Below, piece after piece: positions 34,621-36,342 of a stretch of DNA of 36,342 nt; the stretch's first letter is position 1; each line of letters opens with the position of its first letter. This DNA is from Oceanospirillales bacterium (GTDB taxonomy: Bacteria; Pseudomonadota; Gammaproteobacteria; Pseudomonadales; Balneatricaceae). A program made the position numbers and the translations under genes. The stretch covers positions 1 to 36,342 of the forward strand of contig REDB01000120.1 of assembly GCA_007693685.1 (NCBI GenBank), given 5' to 3'. The notes below the pieces were generated by a model. That model was given only the letters and a program-made list of their open reading frames with translations. It was not told where the DNA came from and ran no database searches.

Positions 34621-35549
34621 TGATTGGATCAATCAATATTGCGGTTTTACTAGCGGCCTTGATGGTAGCTGCGACACCTATCTTATTGGCAGCCATTGGT
34701 GAATTAGTGGTTGAAAAAGCAGGCGTACTGAATTTGGGCGTCGAAGGCATGATGATTATGGGTGCTTGCGTGGGTTTTATTGTTGCCATCAACACAGGTA
34801 GCCCCTTAATGGGTTTCATAGGTGCAGCGCTTGGAGGAATGGCACTCTCATTACTCTTTGCCTTATTGACCCAAGCCTTAATGACCAATCAAGTGGCATC
34901 TGGTTTGGCATTAACCCTATTCGGATTAGGCTTATCTGCATTGTTAGGCCAAAAGTATGTCGGTTTAACCCCTCCTAGAACACCTAAGCTTGATTTGGGT
35001 CCATTGTCAGAAATCCCATTTTTTGGTCGTGCGCTGTTTTCGCATGACATCATGGTCTACCTAACCATCGCCTTAGTTGCGGCAGTCTGGTGGTTTTTGA
35101 AATACACTCGAGGCGGCATGATTTTAAGAGCTGTCGGTGAAAATCATGATGCAGCTCATGCACTTGGCTATCATGTAAAACGTGTTCGAGTACTCGCTAT
35201 CATGTTTGGCGGTGCCTGTGCGGGCTTAGGAGGAGCTTACCTGTCACTGATTCGTGTTCCTCAATGGACAGAAGGTATGACCGTCGGTATCGGTTGGATC
35301 GCTTTGGCATTAGTTGTGTTTGCCAGTTGGCGCCCGTGGCGTGCAATGGCAGGTGCCTATTTGTTTGGTGGAATCGTGGTGTTGCAACTTAATTTGCAAG
35401 CGGCGGGTGTCAAAATACCGGTTGAGTATTTGTCGATGTCACCCTATTTGATCACGATTGCGGTACTCGTATTTATTTCGTCGGGCAAAGCACGAGGGTC
35501 GCTCAATGCACCCGGATCGCTGAACCGGCCTTTTCACGCCTCAAATTGA
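34617..35549 (+). CDS. Nucleoside-type ABC transporter permease 2
   Basis: Second BPD_transp_2 membrane subunit, 310 residues, with the family's LLAAIGELVVEKAGVLNLGVEGMMIMGA near residue 20 and LRAVGENHDAAHALGYHVKRVR as the cytoplasmic ATPase-contact loop. IGWIALALVVFASWRPWRAMAGAYLFGG is typical of the smaller nucleoside permease. The end overlaps a small GCCTC/GAGGC inverted repeat (35538-35552). The binding-protein gene follows after 33 bases. Confidence 0.92.
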   Translation: MMIGSINIAVLLAALMVAATPILLAAIGELVVEKAGVLNLGVEGMMIMGACVGFIVAINTGSPLMGFIGAALGGMALSLLFALLTQALMTNQVASGLALTLFGLGLSALLGQKYVGLTPPRTPKLDLGPLSEIPFFGRALFSHDIMVYLTIALVAAVWWFLKYTRGGMILRAVGENHDAAHALGYHVKRVRVLAIMFGGACAGLGGAYLSLIRVPQWTEGMTVGIGWIALALVVFASWRPWRAMAGAYLFGGIVVLQLNLQAAGVKIPVEYLSMSPYLITIAVLVFISSGKARGSLNAPGSLNRPFHASN

Positions 35550-35582
35550 GGCATTATGCTGTTAATGGGGAGATCTAAACTC

Positions 35583-36342
35583 ATGAAAAAACTGCTAACT
35601 GTCGGTGCACTTTGTGCTGCGCTTGCTGCGCCTGTCATGGCCGACACCACTAAGGTCGGATTCGTTTATATCGGCCCTGTAGGAGATCACGGCTGGACCT
35701 ATACTCATGATATCGCTCGTCTTGCGTTAGAAGAGAAATTTGGCGATTCAGTACAAACCAGCTTTGTAGAAAATGTTGGCTATGGTGCTGATGCTGAACG
35801 TGTAATGACGCAAATGGCGCTGTCAGGAACGGATCTGATCTTTGCAACCTCGTTTGGTTATGGACCTGATATGAACACGGTTGCCGCTAGATTTCCTAAT
35901 GTGAAGTTTGAGCATGCCACAGGCTACATTCAAGAAAGTGATAACATCAGCCTTTATAATGCGCGTTTCTATGAAGGCCGTGCAGTGATAGGTCATATCG
36001 CGGGTAAGATGACAGAAACTAACAAAGTAGGCTATATAGCTTCTTTCCCGATCCCAGAAGTGATTATGGGCATCAACTCTGCCTATCGCCATGCAAAAGC
36101 AGTTAACCCTGATGTTGAGTTCAACGTTGTTTGGGTTTACAGCTGGTACAACCCAGCTCAAGAGGCTGCTGCAGCGGAAGCGTTGATTGAACAGGGTGCA
36201 GATATCATTATGCAACACACTGATTCAACTGCACCGCTGATCGTTGCTCAAGATGCCGGTATCATGGCGTTTGGTCAGGCTTCTGATATGTCAGCTTTCG
36301 CTCCAGAAGCGCATTTAACCGGCATTCTGGATGTTTGGGCGC
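35583..36342 (+). CDS. BMP-family (basic membrane protein/Med) substrate-binding protein, partial
   Basis: Not in the ORF track because the window ends inside it; only antisense shadows were listed there. ATG 35583, with GGGGAG about 10 bases upstream, opens a signal peptide MKKLLTVGALCAALAAPVMA with cleavage before DTTKVG. The visible 253 residues continue VGFVYIGPVGDHGWTYTHD, FATSFGYGPDMNTVAARFPNVKFEHATGY, RFYEGRAVIGHIAGKMT and IMQHTDSTAPLIVAQ, the BMP family pattern. The receptor probably binds a purine nucleoside or base given its neighbours, but the ligand is not shown by sequence. It is unusual in lying after, not before, its transporter genes. Confidence 0.93.
   Translation, partial: MKKLLTVGALCAALAAPVMADTTKVGFVYIGPVGDHGWTYTHDIARLALEEKFGDSVQTSFVENVGYGADAERVMTQMALSGTDLIFATSFGYGPDMNTVAARFPNVKFEHATGYIQESDNISLYNARFYEGRAVIGHIAGKMTETNKVGYIASFPIPEVIMGINSAYRHAKAVNPDVEFNVVWVYSWYNPAQEAAAAEALIEQGADIIMQHTDSTAPLIVAQDAGIMAFGQASDMSAFAPEAHLTGILDVWA

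Noticed and set aside
35650-36218. Two minus-strand ORFs (65 and 131 residues) at the right end
   Set aside because: Shadows of the partial BMP-family receptor gene on the plus strand, which has a signal peptide, ribosome site and family motifs.
1-36342. Mobile elements, CRISPR arrays, prophage, tRNA or rRNA genes
   Set aside because: None seen on either strand: no transposase or integrase ORF, no regularly spaced repeats, no tRNA-like cloverleaf noticed, and continuous housekeeping and metabolic coding.

Overview
The window looks like the chromosome of a marine-type gammaproteobacterium, most likely an Oceanospirillales/Pseudomonas relative. This rests on gene order (metK-rsmE-gshB-tonB facing tkt-epd-pgk-fba), the protein matches, and the aapJQMP and PuuD-type purine genes. 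The genus cannot be fixed from the sequence alone. No rRNA, tRNA, insertion sequence, phage gene or CRISPR array was seen. Coding is dense and codon use looks uniform.

Layout. (1) 1-3362, minus strand: metK, rsmE, gshB and the start of a tonB-like gene. (2) 3609-8934, plus strand: transketolase, erythrose-4-P dehydrogenase, phosphoglycerate kinase and class II aldolase, a central-carbon/PLP-precursor operon ending at a hairpin terminator. (3) 9198-13500: a sigma-54-type promoter followed by the general L-amino-acid ABC transporter aapJQMP, with two hairpins directly after the binding-protein gene. (4) 13651-17839: a two-gene RND efflux unit (lipoprotein adaptor plus pump), converging on a cytochrome b561-like gene. 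(5) 18671-36342: a purine-scavenging locus.

The purine locus has three transcription units and a regulator. Unit one (plus) is an NMT1/THI5-type ABC importer plus an NCS2 xanthine/uracil permease. A RutR-like TetR regulator follows. Unit two (minus) is a tightly packed seven-gene operon, xdhA-xdhB-xdhC-uraD-hiuH-guaD-puuD, which together should convert guanine, hypoxanthine and xanthine through urate to allantoin. Urate oxidation is assigned to the membrane, cytochrome c-fused PuuD. No allantoinase lies in the window. Unit three (plus, divergent from xdhA) is a BMP-family nucleoside-type ABC importer whose binding-protein gene runs off the end.

The most interesting signals are regulatory. 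Two near-identical palindromes (13 of 16 bases shared) lie upstream of units one and two/three, and both resemble the E. coli RutR box. At both, the right arm overlaps a plus-strand GG-N10-GC motif of the sigma-54 type. A better sigma-54 element precedes aapJ. Upstream of all three elements are sequences resembling NtrC boxes. My inference is a nitrogen-scavenging region in which global nitrogen control and a local purine/pyrimidine-sensing RutR homologue meet at the same promoters. All of this is motif reading and untested.
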